From an uncultured Eisenbergiella sp. (GTDB taxonomy: Bacteria; Bacillota; Clostridia; Lachnospirales; Lachnospiraceae), in the NCBI GenBank assembly GCA_947630215.1, contig CANRGX010000014.1, forward strand, positions 1 to 50,118: DNA of 50,118 nt. The letters run 5' to 3'. Of this stretch, positions 1-7,464 are shown piece by piece; position 1 is the stretch's first letter; every line of letters starts with the position of its first letter. A model generated the notes under the pieces. That model did not search any database. It saw only the letters and a list, made by a program, of their open reading frames with translations, and was not told where the DNA came from. A program made the translations under genes and the position numbers.

Positions 1-104
1 GCGACAACTATGAAAAGATCGTGTTGTCGCTGGAACCGGGACTGGATAGCTCATACGAAGGGATCAAGTCTGAGAACCTGATGGAATGGCTGCTTACAGA
101 CTGA
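1..104 (+). CDS. C-terminal end of an AAA-family ATPase (DUF4143-like), partial
   Basis: Frame 3 is open from the window edge to a TGA at 102-104 and encodes the last 33 residues of a protein (DNYEKIVLSLEP... ending NLMEWLLTD). The pattern Asn-Tyr-x-Lys-hydrophobic stretch, then a Tyr-x-Gly-Ile-Lys segment, then a Trp-Leu-Leu end is what I recall from the C-terminus of the large AAA+ ATPase family that carries a DUF4143 domain. Those ATPases are common, often mobile or toxin-associated, and of unknown substrate. Only the tail is visible, so the call rests on pattern memory and is moderate at best. The gene is upstream of and co-directional with ssrA, and no relation between them is implied. 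Confidence 0.5.
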   Translation, partial: DNYEKIVLSLEPGLDSSYEGIKSENLMEWLLTD

Positions 105-209
105 GTCGCTGCTTTATCGTTTCCTTTTTCTGTATTTTTCTGAAAATGTATGTTTGTCAATCATGTATTGTAAACCTACATATTTTCTAAAGTATGAGCG
201 GCTGGGGAA

Positions 210-237
210 TTGACAGGATACGGTTTTATGGTATAAT
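210..237 (+). promoter_or_regulatory. ssrA promoter
   Basis: A perfect -35 hexamer TTGACA (210-215) and a perfect -10 hexamer TATAAT (232-237) are separated by 16 bp. Transcription would start near 244, giving a ~26-nt 5' leader that RNase P would remove to make the mature tmRNA 5' end at 270. This is the strongest sigma-A-type promoter in the window, as expected for an abundant RNA. Confidence 0.85.
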
Positions 238-269
238 TGTTTATGCGGCTCCAAAAGGGCCGTCTATCC

Positions 270-624
270 GGGCTAGTCATGGTTTCGACAGGGGCTTTGA
301 AGCTGGAGAAGCTATCCGCAGGCGGTGCGTCAAACCGCAAACCTAAAAATAAACGCTGAAGATAATTTAGCACTCGCCGCTTAATTGCGGCTGTCTGTCC
401 CAGGGCACTCACACTCTGGGAACAGGCATCGACGATGTGAGAAACGATGCAGGCTAAGCTTTGCCCCTGCAGGCGTATCATGAAGCTACCAAAACCATCG
501 GGGTGTCTGCTTCCCGACGGCAGAGGGAACAGGCCGGAGCAAGACCGGCCGTAACGAACAGACTATGATAGTAGAAGGACAGGGGATAGGCTTTTGGACA
601 CGGGTTCGACTCCCGTCTAGTCCA
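270..624 (+). ncRNA. ssrA: transfer-messenger RNA (tmRNA, one-piece)
   Basis: tmRNA rescues stalled ribosomes together with SmpB (encoded at 33685-34152 here): it acts as alanyl-tRNA and then as template for a degradation tag. The ends form the tRNA-like domain. The 5' GGGCTAG (270-276) pairs with 3' CTAGTCC (617-623), discriminator A at 624, CCA not encoded. The T-arm GGGTTCGACTCCC precedes the 3' strand, and the 5' side has the usual GGTTTCGACAGG. The tag frame ends at TAA (382-384) and reads (N)AEDNLALAA, with GCT at 355-357 a plausible resume codon. The C-terminal LALAA is the classic proteolysis tag. The last 28 bases are the left copy of the attachment-site repeat, so the mature 3' end was rebuilt by an integrated element. 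Confidence 0.96.
597..624 (+). repeat. Left attachment-site copy (attL core) inside the ssrA 3' end
   Basis: These 28 bp, starting GACACGGGTTCGACTCCC, are repeated exactly at 6049-6076. They cover the T-arm and the 3' acceptor strand of tmRNA. Use of the ssrA 3' end as an integration site is a well-known habit of tyrosine-recombinase prophages and islands. The bases just outside differ between copies (G versus T before, TAAG versus CTTT after), so the repeat length is exactly 28 bp. Confidence 0.92.
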
Positions 625-628
625 TAAG

Positions 629-669
629 AAAGAATGCTTGAAAATACGGTGTTTTCGGCATTCTTTTTT
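629..669 (+). terminator. Rho-independent terminator behind ssrA, supplied by the island
   Basis: AAAGAATGC (629-637) pairs with GCATTCTTT (658-666), with a further GAAAA/TTTTC pairing inside, followed by a T run to 669. It starts five bases behind the mature tmRNA end but is island DNA. The presumed original ssrA terminator is now at 6113-6149, beyond the right repeat. Confidence 0.8.
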
Positions 670-727
670 CTTGTTTTAGCGTAAAAACGTCAATTTAAAC
701 CATTTCAGACCGTTTAAAACCGTTTCA

Positions 728-761
728 ATTGGGGTCAAAATTGGGGTCAGGATTGGGGTCA
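728..761 (+). repeat. Three direct repeats of ATTGGGGTCA (probable integrase arm sites)
   Basis: Copies lie at 728-737, 740-749 and 752-761, exactly 12 bp apart. The same motif appears once or twice near the other end of the island (5977-5996), in the same orientation. Direct repeats flanking both sides of the core are the normal arrangement of arm-type sites in tyrosine-integrase attP regions. On the minus strand the left set can be read as a Thr-Pro-Ile-Leu repeat ending at a TAA near 680, which may be the last trace of an integrase gene, but a stop codon lies just upstream and nothing recognisable remains. The rest of 625-879 holds no gene. Confidence 0.6.
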
Positions 762-879
762 AATCAACGTTGTTTCATACCAAAGCAGTCTGAGTATATT
801 TTTAATTGATTTGAGCAGTAATCAAAAGTCTTTGATTTTTGTTGAAATCAATTAAAAATTATTTTGTAATTTTGCTTCG

Positions 880-1350
880 TCCTATTTTAAAATTTGCAAT
901 TGCTAGAATCTAGGGAAGATTCTAGTTCAGATAACTTGCTGGCAGATTTCTCCATTCTCTCTTGCGTTTTCTCCGAACTATTGAAGAATCTATCAAGGGC
1001 ATTTGTCGCCAATTTATTGTAAGACTAATAGCTGCCATGGCCGCTATATTTGCAGCCATAGTTGTTAAACTACTAACTACTCGTTAGCCAACAACAGATA
1101 CACCTTCCAATGCTTGTTTGTACTTGTCTAATGTGAACTCACCTTTTTTACAGGTCTTCGCTACTGCAACTAAAGTCTCATCAACTTCTCCAATTTCTTC
1201 AGCACAACGTTCAGCACTTAATCCTTGATGATGAAACTCATCCATTTGATCAAATTGTGCTTTCAATTCGGGAGTAAGAGTCTGCTTTTCGAATATGACT
1301 TTAAATAATGTTAAATTTAGTGCTATATTATCACCTATAGTAAATATCTA
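880..1350 (-). pseudogene. Fragment of a phage tail tape-measure gene (early part)
   Basis: On the minus strand a frame enters near 1350 and runs to a stop at 1084-1086. It contains the segments LTPELKAQFDQMDEF, EEIGEVDETLVAVAKTCKKG and EFTLDKYKQALEG. After that stop the same frame continues with a hydrophobic stretch (MAANIAAMAAISLTI) and then, after a one-base shift, with a heptad-like NALDRFF...MEKSASKLSELESSL. This order (amphipathic helices, a short YKQALEG-type link, a membrane-like helix, a coiled coil) is what I know from the first few hundred residues of tape-measure proteins in Clostridia phages. The stop and the frameshift show decay. The intact 60-residue reading frame inside it (1084-1266) is not a separate gene in my view. 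Confidence 0.6.
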
Positions 1351-1435
1351 TCGTACATCAATGCTCTGTCATATGGACTTTTATATATAGAGGTGATAAT
1401 ATAATAATCAAAGTTGAGAAAAAGGAGCTATCAAT

Positions 1436-2167
1436 ATGTTAATCAAATGCCCTGAATGTGGGAAAGAAATATCCGATAAAGCGAAACAATGCATTCACTG
1501 CGGTTATCCTTTAGAGGAATATAGATCACAGAGTGAGAAGTCAGACGATGAAAATATTTTTGTGGAAAGTACAGATACAAGCAGAATTTTGACTAAATTC
1601 TACTTTGCTTTAACTCCCGATGGAAAGCCGGGCTATAGAGAACCAGATTCTAACGTAGTAATACCATTTAACTCCAATACGCCAAGAGATATTATAAATC
1701 TTTATAATCTGGTAAAAAAAGATAAAGATTGCTATACAATGAAAGCTGATTTAACAATAAATCGTGCCGCTCATTTTGACGATGATTGGAATCATGAATA
1801 TCTATTTAATGATGAAGAGATAAATACTATTTACAATGGTAGCGAGGATGATTGGCAAGAAATCATAAAAAACATAAGCAAGAAAGCTAAAGTAAGTAAG
1901 GATCATGCACATCAGCTCCTTAAAGCAATCAAAAGATGGAAATTTGTGCCTAGTGATTTCTACACAACAGATTTCAAAGAGACAGAACCTCGTCAACCAA
2001 ACAATACCTTAGAGCAGAAATCAATACCAAAATGCCCTACATGTCAATCAACGAAAATAAAAAAGATTGGTTCTGGTGAAAGAGCAGCATCAATACTGAC
2101 CTGGGGGCTATTTAGTAAGAAGATACAAAAAACTTTCAAATGTGAAAACTGCGGGTATATGTGGTAA
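1436..2167 (+). CDS. Zinc-ribbon protein, island cargo, function unknown
   Basis: This 243-residue protein starts with a zinc ribbon (CPECGKEISDKAKQCIHCGY, Cys pairs at residues 5/8 and 19/22) and ends with a second one (CPTCQSTKIKK... CENCGYMW, from about residue 200). The middle ~150 residues are acidic, look soluble, and match nothing I recognise. There is no signal peptide or membrane segment. The ribosome site is AAAGGAG, 8-9 bases before the ATG. The gene is very AT-rich and sits 9 bp before the HelD-like helicase gene in the same direction, so the two are almost certainly one transcript. Proteins with a terminal zinc ribbon often bind nucleic acid or act as adaptors. That this one serves the helicase is inference from the pairing alone. 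Confidence 0.8.
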   Translation: MLIKCPECGKEISDKAKQCIHCGYPLEEYRSQSEKSDDENIFVESTDTSRILTKFYFALTPDGKPGYREPDSNVVIPFNSNTPRDIINLYNLVKKDKDCYTMKADLTINRAAHFDDDWNHEYLFNDEEINTIYNGSEDDWQEIIKNISKKAKVSKDHAHQLLKAIKRWKFVPSDFYTTDFKETEPRQPNNTLEQKSIPKCPTCQSTKIKKIGSGERAASILTWGLFSKKIQKTFKCENCGYMW

Positions 2168-2176
2168 ATAATAAGG

Positions 2177-4615
2177 ATGAATGACAAAATGAAAGAACAG
2201 AATAAACTTTTAGACAATCAAAATACGGATGAATCAAATATTGAAATACTTACTCCGCTTCCGTATATTTCCAAAAATATATTGAGAGAATATGAAAAAG
2301 AACCCATTAATGAAAAAATCTCTTCAGGAAATTCCTTCCATAAGGAAGAAAAGCATTTAGAATTAATAGTTGGTAGAATACGAAACGAAATAAGATTCAC
2401 TGAATATTCGATAATAGGAAAGGGTGCATATGAAACAATTAAAGCCGGAGATGCTACAGATTTTTCTCAACTAAAATGGACAAAATCACATGACAAGCCT
2501 TTACGAGAAAAAGCAAGAATACTGGAGCAACTCTCAAATATCCCCTACCAATACAGGGTAGATATTATAAAAGATGGTGACATACAAACATATTATATCA
2601 GCACGGCAAATAATGCTGTGCTATCCGAGTTTCTACGCTATAATGTTCTTTCTGCTTATAGTCCCCAGGGAGAAAGTTTATTACATTATTCGCAGAAAAA
2701 TGTTGAACTTCGCAGAAGTTTCGAAATCAAACAATCCATTTTGCTTTCCTATACAAATCAATTAATCAATAAAGAACGGAACATAAATGATAATAATTTG
2801 CTATCTGATCCCTATTTGATTCAGCTACTAGAATCAAGAAGGGCGTTGCATTCTATTACTGATATTCTTGTAACAATCCAACAGAAACAAAGAGATATAG
2901 TGAATGAAATTACTGACAATAGTATGATAGTACAAGGCTGTGCAGGATCTGGAAAGACCATGATTTTGTTTCATAGAATTGCACGAATCCTTAACTATCT
3001 TAATGTTTTTGCATATGATAACGTTCTACTCATTACGCCTAATGAATATTATAAATCCTACATGAAACAAATTTCTGTCAATTTATCTTTGCAAGAAGTT
3101 CAGCAGGAAACTATAGAAACATATTATCAAAATATTTTAGGGGAATTTATCCCCCAAGTGCGTAGCCATAAAATACAGAAAGAAAGTAATGTGTCGCCCC
3201 GTTTTTTAATGTATGTATATTCAAATCAGTTTATTGAAGATTTGCAACGGCAATATAATAATAAATGTATACCCAAAGTAAATGCAATTAGACAGATAGT
3301 AATAAAAATCGCAGAAGATATGAATCTCAATCGAGAAGAGTATTTAAAAAGAACAGATTATGAATTGATATCTAATGCAGAGAGAGATGGCGAATTTTTT
3401 TCGGAAAGATTAAGCCAACGCAAATTGCAAATTATAGATAATATAGAGAGGTTAGACAGAGATATAAAATCGATATCTAAGGACAAACAGAGAAAAATTG
3501 ACTTATTAAAGAGAGACCTTATCAACGAACACATAAAAATAAAAACAGCAATGTCGAATTATCAAAATCCAGACGATTTTAATATACCTTATATGAAAAC
3601 CTATCTTTCATCTGATTTGCAAAAACAATCAAATGAATCACTTATCTTATGGTTATACAGACTAAAGAATTATTTTGCTTTGGCAGAACAGATAACTAAT
3701 TTCGATAATAGGATGGAGCAAATAGAAGATATCAATAGTAAAATAAGAGAAAAGCAAGATCAAATTAAGAATTATAAGTCAAAATTAACTGAAACTACAT
3801 TAAAGAAGCAGATAGATAAATTACAAGAACTTAGTAATGTAACTTATTATTCATTATTCATAGATGCCTTTAATTCTATTGGAAGAGTCAAAGAAATGCA
3901 TTTGAACAATCGAATATTCAAATTTACTCTCTATGCAATGATTATTTTTTTAAAAATAAGTGGATTATCTTTACGAACTAAATACAAGTTTATCTGTATT
4001 GATGAGGGACAAGATTTATCGTTCAATGAATATAGATTGTTAAAAGAATTGAATGATGGGGAATTTAATATTTTTGGTGATGTAAAACAAAATATGAGAG
4101 AAACTACGGGGATAAATGATTGGAGTAAAATTCAAGAATTATTTTCTGCTGATACATATGTTCTTAATGAGAATTATAGGAACACAAATCAAATAATCGA
4201 ATTTTGTAATAGACACTATGGCGCAGATATGGTTCCTATAGGTTTGAATGGAGAAAATGTTAAAATTATCGAATCTAAAGATATTGCCAACTTTCTTAAT
4301 GCTATTTCTATTAAAGAAGGTGAAAGATGGGCGATAATCATATCCAAAAAAATAAAAAAAGGAAATTTTTTAAAAAGTTTCCCAAGTACAAAAATTGATG
4401 ATAAGATCTCCGTAAATCAGATCGGCAATGGCATTTTTTCCATATTGTATCCTGATGAAGTCAAGGGTATTGAATTTGAAAGCGTACTACTATATGTAGC
4501 TGATCTGTCTAACAGTGAATTATATGTCTCTGCCACGAGAGCGTTACAACGACTTATCATTGTCCGAAATAAAACAATTATATCGCGCAATGAAAAAAAT
4601 AAAAGATCGGTATAA
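2177..4615 (+). CDS. HelD/UvrD-like superfamily 1 helicase, island cargo
   Basis: Residue numbers are from the ATG at 2177 (812 aa). The ATG at 2189 has better spacing from AAGGATGA and may be the real start (808 aa). Walker A GCAGSGKT is at 254-261, preceded by IQQKQRDIV as in the Q motif. Walker B is DEGQD at about 609-613, followed by GDVKQNM (motif III) and LNENYRNTNQI (motif IV). Motif V is VKGIEFESVLL and motif VI SATRALQRL. The region before Walker A, with an RRSFEIK stretch, resembles HelD, the factor that strips stalled RNA polymerase. Residues ~400-560 between the helicase halves are rich in coiled coil, as in HelD's secondary-channel arm. Family knowledge supports ATP-driven action on nucleic acid or RNA polymerase. 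The biological role is unknown, and a phage-defence or anti-competitor function is only a hypothesis from the island context. Confidence 0.82.
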   Translation: MNDKMKEQNKLLDNQNTDESNIEILTPLPYISKNILREYEKEPINEKISSGNSFHKEEKHLELIVGRIRNEIRFTEYSIIGKGAYETIKAGDATDFSQLKWTKSHDKPLREKARILEQLSNIPYQYRVDIIKDGDIQTYYISTANNAVLSEFLRYNVLSAYSPQGESLLHYSQKNVELRRSFEIKQSILLSYTNQLINKERNINDNNLLSDPYLIQLLESRRALHSITDILVTIQQKQRDIVNEITDNSMIVQGCAGSGKTMILFHRIARILNYLNVFAYDNVLLITPNEYYKSYMKQISVNLSLQEVQQETIETYYQNILGEFIPQVRSHKIQKESNVSPRFLMYVYSNQFIEDLQRQYNNKCIPKVNAIRQIVIKIAEDMNLNREEYLKRTDYELISNAERDGEFFSERLSQRKLQIIDNIERLDRDIKSISKDKQRKIDLLKRDLINEHIKIKTAMSNYQNPDDFNIPYMKTYLSSDLQKQSNESLILWLYRLKNYFALAEQITNFDNRMEQIEDINSKIREKQDQIKNYKSKLTETTLKKQIDKLQELSNVTYYSLFIDAFNSIGRVKEMHLNNRIFKFTLYAMIIFLKISGLSLRTKYKFICIDEGQDLSFNEYRLLKELNDGEFNIFGDVKQNMRETTGINDWSKIQELFSADTYVLNENYRNTNQIIEFCNRHYGADMVPIGLNGENVKIIESKDIANFLNAISIKEGERWAIIISKKIKKGNFLKSFPSTKIDDKISVNQIGNGIFSILYPDEVKGIEFESVLLYVADLSNSELYVSATRALQRLIIVRNKTIISRNEKNKRSV

Positions 4616-4644
4616 TTTTGTATCATACTTTTTTAGGTATAAAT

Positions 4645-4671
4645 AAAAGGCGTCGATTTCGACGCCTTTTT
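4645..4671. terminator. Bidirectional terminator between the helicase and the small minus-strand gene
   Basis: AAAAGGCGTCGA (4645-4656) is perfectly complementary to TCGACGCCTTTT (4659-4670). A T run follows on both strands, so it can end the helicase transcript on the plus strand and the small gene on the minus strand, whose stop codon lies at 4670-4672. Confidence 0.85.
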
Positions 4672-4858
4672 ATATCAAAAATTCTTCCGCTTCCGCATCG
4701 GTGAGCGGTCTGCCTAATAGTTTGAAGCTTTCAATCATTTCTTTCAATTTATACCGTTTACCGTCCGGTTCACCTGTCAGCCTGCTGTCTTTTGCATAAT
4801 AAGAAATATCATGCGTAATATCTATCGGTTTTCGTTTCGTTGCCAACATAGTTACCAC
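4670..4858 (-). CDS. Small hypothetical protein of the island
   Basis: It encodes 62 residues from a GTG at 4858, or 59 from the ATG at 4849-4847. The sequence is well mixed and protein-like (KPIDITHDISYYAKDSRL, then KRYKLKEMIESFKLLGRP, ending DAEAEEFLI), soluble and weakly basic, with no cysteines and no membrane segment. I do not recognise a family. The frame is intact although the DNA around it is decayed, and it shares a bidirectional terminator with the helicase, which supports a real gene. The ribosome site is weak (AAGAAAG upstream). A small regulator, excisionase or antitoxin would fit its size, but nothing visible decides this. Confidence 0.55.
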   Translation of the reverse strand: MVTMLATKRKPIDITHDISYYAKDSRLTGEPDGKRYKLKEMIESFKLLGRPLTDAEAEEFLI

Positions 4859-5208
4859 TTAACTTTCTTATATAATTGTTTTTTTGTCAATTATCACCCT
4901 AGACAAAGTAGGGATGCCATGTGTGAACATGGAAGATAACTTTCCACGGCATATAAATCATGCATTACTGTCACACTCAGTCAGTACCGAGCGCATATTA
5001 TCATAGCATCGTTTCATATAACTATGACCAGGAGTTGTCGCTACAGTGAGGGCTTCTATATTCTTCAGCAGAATATAGTTATCCCTGCGGACTATTCCAG
5101 TGATTGCTCTGTTACTTCCATTATATATATACATAGGAGAGTGGCAATCAGTGTAGGAGTTTCCCCGCATATTGTCCCTTCGTTTACATCTGTGTATCTC
5201 ACAGATGG
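4859..5208. other. Island spacer without a recognisable gene
   Basis: About 350 AT-rich bases. Short frames exist on both strands (for example 4958-5170 minus), but none has a ribosome site, a convincing composition or a known motif. The part nearest 5209 may be the outer end of the tape-measure remnant. Confidence 0.5.
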
Positions 5209-5920
5209 TTATAAGAAAACTTCAGTATCCTGAAGAACACTTATAGCATTCGGCATATTTACTTTTTTGAAGCCAAACATTTTAGGCTTACCGACGTTTT
5301 TGAGTGATGCAGCATCTGCTACGGCAGTGATTAATGTAGGAAATATTCCGAAAGCGTCTATAGGATCTGTAACTGCCGATAAAGCTCCGGTAGCCCCATC
5401 AATTATCACTTTAAAGAAATCTGAATTAAAGTTACATGGGACAATTCTTGAAGTTGGTTTTGGAATTTTATGTTTTTTTATGTTACAGAATCCAGATGTT
5501 TTTCGTGTTCTTTTGCGCCGATCCTGTTGAATCAAGTATTGCAACATAGGCTTTTTCAAGAACCTTTGGAACTTGAAGGATAGAAGCCAAAATATTGGCG
5601 CGATTTTTCCTCGCCATCATTTCCCAAAGAGCATTTTGTCTATTATATCCTGTGGTCTTGTCCTCTTCGGCAATCGGCTCCCAGATTTTTGCGATATCCA
5701 ATAGGATTTTATATGCAGAGCAGTAATTACCATTTGCGTTAAGTATACTGACACCAAATTCATTTTGAACCTTGACCAAATTTCGAATTGGTTTTTCCAT
5801 TTTTGACGTTGTTGTAACATCAATGGATCGACAATGCTTAGAAGAGGCGTTCCAATTGAGGTAATAAGCAAATTGATGGGTCATGCCAATATCAATATCA
5901 CTTATCAAAAGTATATCCAT
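5209..5920 (-). pseudogene. Fragment of a phage tail tape-measure gene (later part), frameshifted
   Basis: The minus strand reads from about 5920 through the segments VQNEFGVSILNANGNY, YKILLDIAKIWEPI, NALWEMMARKNRANILASIL and AYVAILDSTGSAQKN to a stop at 5483-5485. The neighbouring frame then continues with FFKVIIDGATGALSAVTDP and TAVADAASLKNVGKPKMFGF to a stop at 5209-5211. In tape-measure proteins of Clostridia phages these blocks stand in the same order: a GVxLxDxNG motif, a DIxxIW helix, a Lys-Asn-Arg stretch before IL, an LDSTGSAQ link and an IIDxGTGAL hydrophobic segment. The frameshift around 5485-5540 and the missing remainder (a full gene is usually several kb) show that it is dead. 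Confidence 0.65.
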
Positions 5921-6048
5921 GTGATTCAGGAACAGCAAATTAAAGCAATGGAAATGATCAATATTTGCTGATTTTTGTGGGGTCAAATTGGGGTCAGACA
6001 ATATAAAACGGTGAAAAAATATTGTAAAATCAAGCATTTTAGGTCTTT
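5921..6048. promoter_or_regulatory. Right attachment arm of the island with GGGGTCA repeats
   Basis: GTGGGGTCA (5977-5985) and ATTGGGGTCA (5987-5996) repeat the motif found three times at 728-761, 53-72 bp from the right 28-bp repeat and in the same orientation. This fits arm-type integrase sites. No gene is present. A long minus-strand frame crossing this stretch from beyond the repeat is chance. Confidence 0.55.
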
Positions 6049-6076
6049 GACACGGGTTCGACTCCCGTCTAGTCCA
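6049..6076 (+). repeat. Right attachment-site copy (attR core)
   Basis: This is an exact 28-bp copy of 597-624, the T-arm and acceptor 3' strand of tmRNA. Only this part of ssrA is present, so it is not a second RNA gene. It marks the chromosome junction, after which base composition returns to GC-rich. Confidence 0.92.
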
Positions 6077-6112
6077 CTTTCGCACAGAGGTTTCCGGCCG
6101 CTGAAAAAGAAG

Positions 6113-6149
6113 CCCGGGACGGTTCGCCGTTCCGGGTCTGTTTTTTGCC
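6113..6149 (+). terminator. Stranded original ssrA terminator
   Basis: CCCGGGACGG and CCGTTCCGGG form a long GC-rich stem around a TTCG loop, followed by TCTGTTTTTTG. It stands about 40 bp behind the right attachment repeat, where the ssrA terminator would have been before the island inserted. It now has no gene directly in front of it. No gene is seen between here and 6315. Confidence 0.75.
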
Positions 6150-6314
6150 GCAGCCGGCCGCAAATCGCCGTTGTGCTTCCAAAAGAGCAGGGATTGTAAA
6201 GCTACATGGCAGAAATGGAAGCCGGTGTTGCTTTACTTTTTTCTTTCGATGTAACAAAATAAGGGTACAGTACCGATCACCCTGAAAACCAGGCGGGAAA
6301 CCGGGAGGATCAAT

Positions 6315-6830
6315 ATGGAATTGGGAGAGAAGATTTGCCATCTGCGCAAGCTGTCGGGCATGACACAGGAACAGCTGGCCGGGAAACTGAATATTGCCAG
6401 GCAGACCCTGTCGAAGTGGGAAAATGGAACCAGTGTGCCGGACGTGGAGAGCGTTGTCAGACTTTCTTCCCTGTTCCGTATCTCGCTGGATGAATTATTG
6501 CTGGGGGAGGAAGGGCATAGGGAAGAAGAAAAGACACAGATTACATTGGAGGATATGTTGCGCGTCAACGCGCACAGCAGGCGGACGAATCTGCTGTTTG
6601 GCAGCGGACTGGTGTTTCTGATGGTCGGCATCCTTATCACGGCGTTTGAGAAGATGTTGGAGGAGACCACCGGGAATCTGACCTATATTTTATACCGGTA
6701 TATCGCGGTGGGCGAGTTTCAGACGCCGCCTCTGAATTATGAACGGCTGCTGCTTCCGGCGCTCCTGTCCTGCGCGGTCGGCGCGCCTTTATGCCTGTGC
6801 GGTGTGTTTTTAAGAAAGAACAGGGATTAG
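6315..6830 (+). CDS. XRE-family regulator with C-terminal membrane segments
   Basis: This 171-residue protein has a textbook HTH of the Cro/C1 type at residues 1-60 (IxxLRKLSGMTQEQLAGKL, then ARQTLSKWENGTSVPDV). A linker follows, then two hydrophobic segments at about 93-112 and 145-162, so the DNA-binding part should be tethered to the membrane. The ribosome site GGGAGG lies 7 bp before the ATG. The lipoprotein gene follows after 22 bp and is probably co-transcribed, which suggests a sensor/lipoprotein pair. The signal and target genes are unknown. The gene is the first one in chromosomal DNA after the island. Confidence 0.85.
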   Translation: MELGEKICHLRKLSGMTQEQLAGKLNIARQTLSKWENGTSVPDVESVVRLSSLFRISLDELLLGEEGHREEEKTQITLEDMLRVNAHSRRTNLLFGSGLVFLMVGILITAFEKMLEETTGNLTYILYRYIAVGEFQTPPLNYERLLLPALLSCAVGAPLCLCGVFLRKNRD

Positions 6831-6852
6831 GGAGCAAAGGAAAAGGAAAAAT

Positions 6853-7338
6853 ATGAAAAAATATCACCGGGTGTTCCTGCTGCTGACAGCGTGCGTATTG
6901 CTGGCCGGATGCGGGAAACATAAGGAAACGGATGGCGCAGATAATGAAGAACTGTACGGCAGGCTGATTGCAGGGCTGGGAGATGAGGAACAATTTTCCC
7001 TATGCGACATCGGGGAACAGAATGCCGTCCTCTTTACGACGGATCTGACCTATGACGATGGGAACGGACATAATGCGGCGGCGTACTGCACCCTGTACTA
7101 TGCTTTTGACGGAGAGATCTATTCCATGGATGTCGGGAGCGCGGGCACGGCCTACCCGATATGCTATGGAGACAACTGCGTTTACGCTGCGTCAGGCCAT
7201 GGCCTGAACATTTATCGGTTTGACGGAAAGGAAAGGCAGTGGACGATCTCGCTGTATGAAGAGGAAAACATTCTGAAGGAATATCGCGGGAGTACCGTGG
7301 TCAATTTCGGTTACGGGACGAGTGATAATCCGTTCTGA
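6853..7338 (+). CDS. Small lipoprotein, function unknown
   Basis: A classic lipoprotein signal peptide begins it: Lys-Lys, a hydrophobic core, and the lipobox LAGC with Cys at residue 20. Signal peptidase II would cut there and leave a ~142-residue lipid-anchored outer-face protein. The mature part is acidic, rich in Tyr and Gly, and has repeated strand-like stretches (NAAAYCTLYYAFDGEIYSMD, GHGLNIYRFDGKERQW) that look like blades of a beta-propeller, perhaps a fragment of a longer domain. I do not recognise the family. It probably forms one transcript with the preceding membrane-bound XRE regulator. Confidence 0.75.
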   Translation: MKKYHRVFLLLTACVLLAGCGKHKETDGADNEELYGRLIAGLGDEEQFSLCDIGEQNAVLFTTDLTYDDGNGHNAAAYCTLYYAFDGEIYSMDVGSAGTAYPICYGDNCVYAASGHGLNIYRFDGKERQWTISLYEEENILKEYRGSTVVNFGYGTSDNPF

Positions 7339-7405
7339 GCGGTTCGGCAGCCCGGAACGACCGGGTGAGAAGGACAATATGGCTGGTAATGATTCGTGCA
7401 ATGTA

Positions 7406-7434
7406 TTGCTTTTTTCGTGCAAATGGAATATACT
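7406..7434 (+). promoter_or_regulatory. Promoter of the RelB/YafQ-type module
   Basis: TTGCTT (7406-7411) and TATACT (7429-7434) have a 17-bp spacer, 30 bp ahead of the antitoxin start. The sequence TTCGTGCAA occurs twice around the -35 region (7393-7401 and 7415-7423), a possible autoregulatory site. The stretch 7339-7405 before it holds a small GC hairpin (CCCGG/CCGGG) and no gene. Confidence 0.6.
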
Positions 7435-7464
7435 ATATCCACAGGCAGGAAAGGAGATGATTGT

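Larger units (their letters stand above)
625..6076. mobile_element. ssrA-integrated genomic island, decayed prophage or phage satellite without integrase
   Basis: The segment lies between the two 28-bp ssrA repeats. It is visibly AT-rich compared with the GC-rich chromosome on both sides, and its gene content is foreign: a zinc-ribbon protein, a HelD-like helicase, a small unknown gene and two decayed pieces of a tape-measure gene. Repeats of ATTGGGGTCA stand near both ends in the positions expected for integrase arm-type sites. I see no recombinase, excisionase, replication, capsid or packaging gene, so it should be immobile unless an integrase is supplied from elsewhere. Which class of element it came from (full prophage or satellite) cannot be decided from what remains. 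Confidence 0.85.

Noticed and set aside
728-761. Possible CRISPR array
   Set aside because: The three repeats are only 10 bp with 2-bp gaps, and there are no spacers or cas genes.
1084-1266. Independent 60-residue gene on the minus strand
   Set aside because: The frame is open well upstream of its first Met and continues past the stop with matching tape-measure-like sequence, so it is part of a pseudogene.
4958-5170. Possible small gene of 70 codons on the minus strand in the island
   Set aside because: No ribosome site, odd composition, and an overlapping frame on the other strand. It is more likely decayed phage DNA.
6049-6076. Possible second tmRNA or tRNA gene
   Set aside because: Only the T-arm and 3' acceptor strand are present; the 5' part is missing, so it is an attachment-site copy.
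5483-6163. 226-codon minus-strand frame crossing the right attachment repeat
   Set aside because: The first ~80 codons lie in the tmRNA repeat, the terminator hairpin and the attachment arm and make no protein-like sequence. Only the part from about 5920 down is the tape-measure remnant.
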